Assembly (NCBI GenBank): GCA_045110675.1
Contig: JBGCGJ010000017.1
Location: 62,001-126,000, forward strand
Direction of reading: 5' to 3'
From: JBALVT01 sp045110675
GTDB taxonomy: Bacteria > Pseudomonadota > Gammaproteobacteria > Pseudomonadales > Halieaceae
DNA: 64,000 nt
The notes beneath the pieces were generated by a model. It saw only the letters and a program-made list of their open reading frames with translations, made no database searches and was not told the origin of the DNA. Numbering within the stretch: the stretch's first letter is position 1; each line of letters starts with the position of its first letter. This document shows, one piece after another, positions 62,486 through 64,000 of the stretch. The position numbers and the translations under genes were made by a program.

Positions 62486-63841
62486 ATGAGCGAACAAACG
62501 ATCCCATTCGCCGTCATCAACCCCGACGCGCCAGCGGACTCACTTGAGGCCAAGCAGCCCCATATTGACAACGGCTGCGAACGATATTCAAAACACGGTT
62601 ACTTCGATAGAGATTACATGCGCCGAGAATGGGATGCCATCTGGAGCGCGAGCTGGCTTATCGCAGGTGTTGAATCAGACCTTGCCAAAGTCGGCGATTA
62701 TTTCCTGTTCGACATTGGCGATGAATCTATCATCGTCACCCGCACAGAAGAAAGTGTAAAAGCTTTTTACAACGCCTGCAGTCATCGCGGTGCGAGATTG
62801 CTCAGTGAGGAGCGCGGCAATCGCAAGGTATTTGTGTGCCCATTCCACAGCTGGAGTTTTCACAACAACGGCGATTTGCGTCGCATCACTGACGAGGAAA
62901 CTTTTCAGCCGGAGGTCATTGCCCACAGACCGGGTCTTACGGAATTGGCTTGCGAGACTCTGGCGGGTATCGTGTTTATCAACATGGCGGATGAACCGCC
63001 GCCACTCGCCCAGTCCATCGGCTTGCCCGCCGGCTATTTGGAAGCCTATCAGATCGAAAAAATGAAAGTGGTCAGACACGTTCGCAGCGAGTGGGGCTCC
63101 AACTGGAAAGTGGGCGTAGAAGCGTTTTACGAGAGCTACCACCTGCATACGGTGCATCCGGAGACCAGGGGCGTGATGGCTGACCTCAAGGTTCAATACG
63201 ATCTGTATCCAAATGGCGCAAGCCGCATGATTGTGCCGCTGGGGGAACCGAGCCCGCGTTTTCACGATCAGGAATCGGTCAACGAAGGCCTTCAGATGAT
63301 GCTGAGCGACGCCGGGGTAGATCCCGAGAGCTTCACCGGAGGGGCAATGGATGTTCGGCGCGCCATTCAAGTTGGCAAGCGAAAACGGTCCGAGCAACTG
63401 GGCCTGGGCTACGAGCGCTTTGAGGACGGCCAACTGTCCGATAGTTGGGCTACCGGTATCTTTCCCAATGTGCAAATTGGTTGCCACCCAGAAGCCATTT
63501 TCCTCATGCGATTTCTACCCCACGAGACCGACCCGGAACGTTTTTACTACGACACTATGACTTTGATTATGCCCGCTGAAGACCCCGACTATTGTGCCCC
63601 GGGGTGGATGGGTCTTCCCGAAGGGACTGACATCAGCGGCAATGTACGCCCCGCCACCGAGCACTACGACATCACCGAGGATGCCAATCTGGGCCTGGTT
63701 CTTGGCCAGGACTCTGTCTTGCTGCCGATTGTTCAACGAGGAATGCGCAGCCGAGGCTTCAAGGGTCAGCTCTGGGGGGAGCAAGAGCAGCGACTGCGGC
63801 ACTTCCATGTCGAGCTCGAACGCCGTCTTAAGCCGCCTTAA
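62486..63841 (+). CDS. Rieske non-heme iron oxygenase, alpha subunit
   Basis: This 451-residue protein has a Rieske [2Fe-2S] centre (C98-x-H100, 17 residues, C118-x-x-H121) and a mononuclear iron site with H219 and H224 in ESYHLHTVH. The residue that bridges the two centres, usually Asp, is Glu216 here, as in CntA-type enzymes. It is expected to hydroxylate or demethylate an organic substrate with O2 and reducing power. No reductase or ferredoxin gene is in the window. It starts eight bases after the DUF35 stop, so it belongs to the same operon. Confidence 0.85.
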   Translation: MSEQTIPFAVINPDAPADSLEAKQPHIDNGCERYSKHGYFDRDYMRREWDAIWSASWLIAGVESDLAKVGDYFLFDIGDESIIVTRTEESVKAFYNACSHRGARLLSEERGNRKVFVCPFHSWSFHNNGDLRRITDEETFQPEVIAHRPGLTELACETLAGIVFINMADEPPPLAQSIGLPAGYLEAYQIEKMKVVRHVRSEWGSNWKVGVEAFYESYHLHTVHPETRGVMADLKVQYDLYPNGASRMIVPLGEPSPRFHDQESVNEGLQMMLSDAGVDPESFTGGAMDVRRAIQVGKRKRSEQLGLGYERFEDGQLSDSWATGIFPNVQIGCHPEAIFLMRFLPHETDPERFYYDTMTLIMPAEDPDYCAPGWMGLPEGTDISGNVRPATEHYDITEDANLGLVLGQDSVLLPIVQRGMRSRGFKGQLWGEQEQRLRHFHVELERRLKPP

Positions 63842-63864
63842 ACAGAGGAATTAACCCTAACTCT

Positions 63865-63912
63865 TTACTTGACAAAAACAAGTAAGGAGTCCAATCTTGA
63901 ATAACATTCAAG
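63865..63912. promoter_or_regulatory. Palindromes before the last, partial gene
   Basis: TTACTTG-acaaaaa-CAAGTAA (63865-63885, 7-base arms) is followed by CTTGAAT-aac-ATTCAAG (63896-63912, perfect 7-base arms). The second is copy 3 of the TTGAAT-N3-ATTCAA motif. They lie between the Rieske stop and the ATG at 63966. Confidence 0.6.
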
Positions 63913-63965
63913 TTTTATTTAACCCGCTAGATCCACAATAACTAGATCAATCAGGAGAATTAGGC

Positions 63966-64000
63966 ATGCAGCCCTCTCGTCGAACCCGTCAATATCTGAA
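63966..64000 (+). CDS. Start of a gene cut by the window end
   Basis: An ATG at 63966 has AGGAG about nine bases upstream and is followed by 11 codons (MQPSRRTRQYL) to the end of the window. The N-terminus is basic. Its function cannot be told. The two palindromes upstream suggest it is regulated with the catabolic clusters. Confidence 0.5.
   Translation, partial: MQPSRRTRQYL

Noticed and set aside
1..64000. tRNA, rRNA, transposase or phage genes
   Set aside because: Reading both strands, I saw no sequence with the hallmarks of these.

Overview
The window looks like chromosome of a heterotrophic, probably marine, Gram-negative gammaproteobacterium; a Cellvibrionales-like lineage is my guess. 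The grounds are two TonB-dependent receptors, an RND efflux pair, a rhombosortase with a GlyGly-CTERM protease, a secreted delta-class carbonic anhydrase and many lipid or cyclic-compound catabolic enzymes. No rRNA, tRNA, CRISPR array, transposase or phage gene was seen.

Region 1 (1-16.2 kb) is general chromosome: a YqfO-like protein, a decayed membrane-protein gene, AraC and GFA genes, an amidohydrolase, a molybdopterin oxidoreductase, a MarR-thioesterase unit with two matching operators, a conserved hypothetical pair, an epimerase, several small envelope proteins and an RND pump with its adaptor. Region 2 (16.4-23.8 kb) holds an SRPBCC protein, a DUF1214-like protein, four SDRs, a sulfotransferase-like protein and a PNPOx-like flavoprotein. 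Region 3 (24-28.9 kb) has a rhombosortase beside its probable GlyGly-CTERM trypsin-like substrate, then a lipoprotein and an RstAB-like two-component system.

Region 4 (29-38.3 kb) is a sugar-uptake locus: a frameshifted TonB receptor, an SSS symporter, a GH31 alpha-xylosidase-like enzyme, a TauD-family oxygenase, a xylose-reductase-like AKR and a GntR/UTRA regulator. Similar palindromes lie before the receptor and before the operon. A delta carbonic anhydrase follows.

Region 5 (39.5-48.5 kb) is a divergent cluster: BVMO and acyl-CoA dehydrogenase on one strand; SDR, APH-type kinase, acyl-CoA synthetase, TetR, alpha/beta hydrolase and LLM flavoprotein on the other. The set resembles the Pseudomonas putida lva (4-hydroxyacyl-CoA) pathway with a ketone-to-lactone front end. 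Region 6 (48.7-64 kb) continues with four SnoaL-like proteins, a TonB receptor, SDRs, a cytochrome-c/PQQ dehydrogenase fusion, a second TetR, a CoA ligase, two MaoC-like proteins, a thiolase-fold protein without the usual cysteine, a DUF35 protein and a Rieske oxygenase. Regions 5 and 6 share a near-identical promoter/operator (42.6 and 48.7 kb) and a TTGAAT-N3-ATTCAA palindrome (42.6, 57.2 and 63.9 kb), so they may form one regulon for oxidative breakdown of an alicyclic, terpenoid or steroid-like compound. The substrate cannot be read from the sequence.
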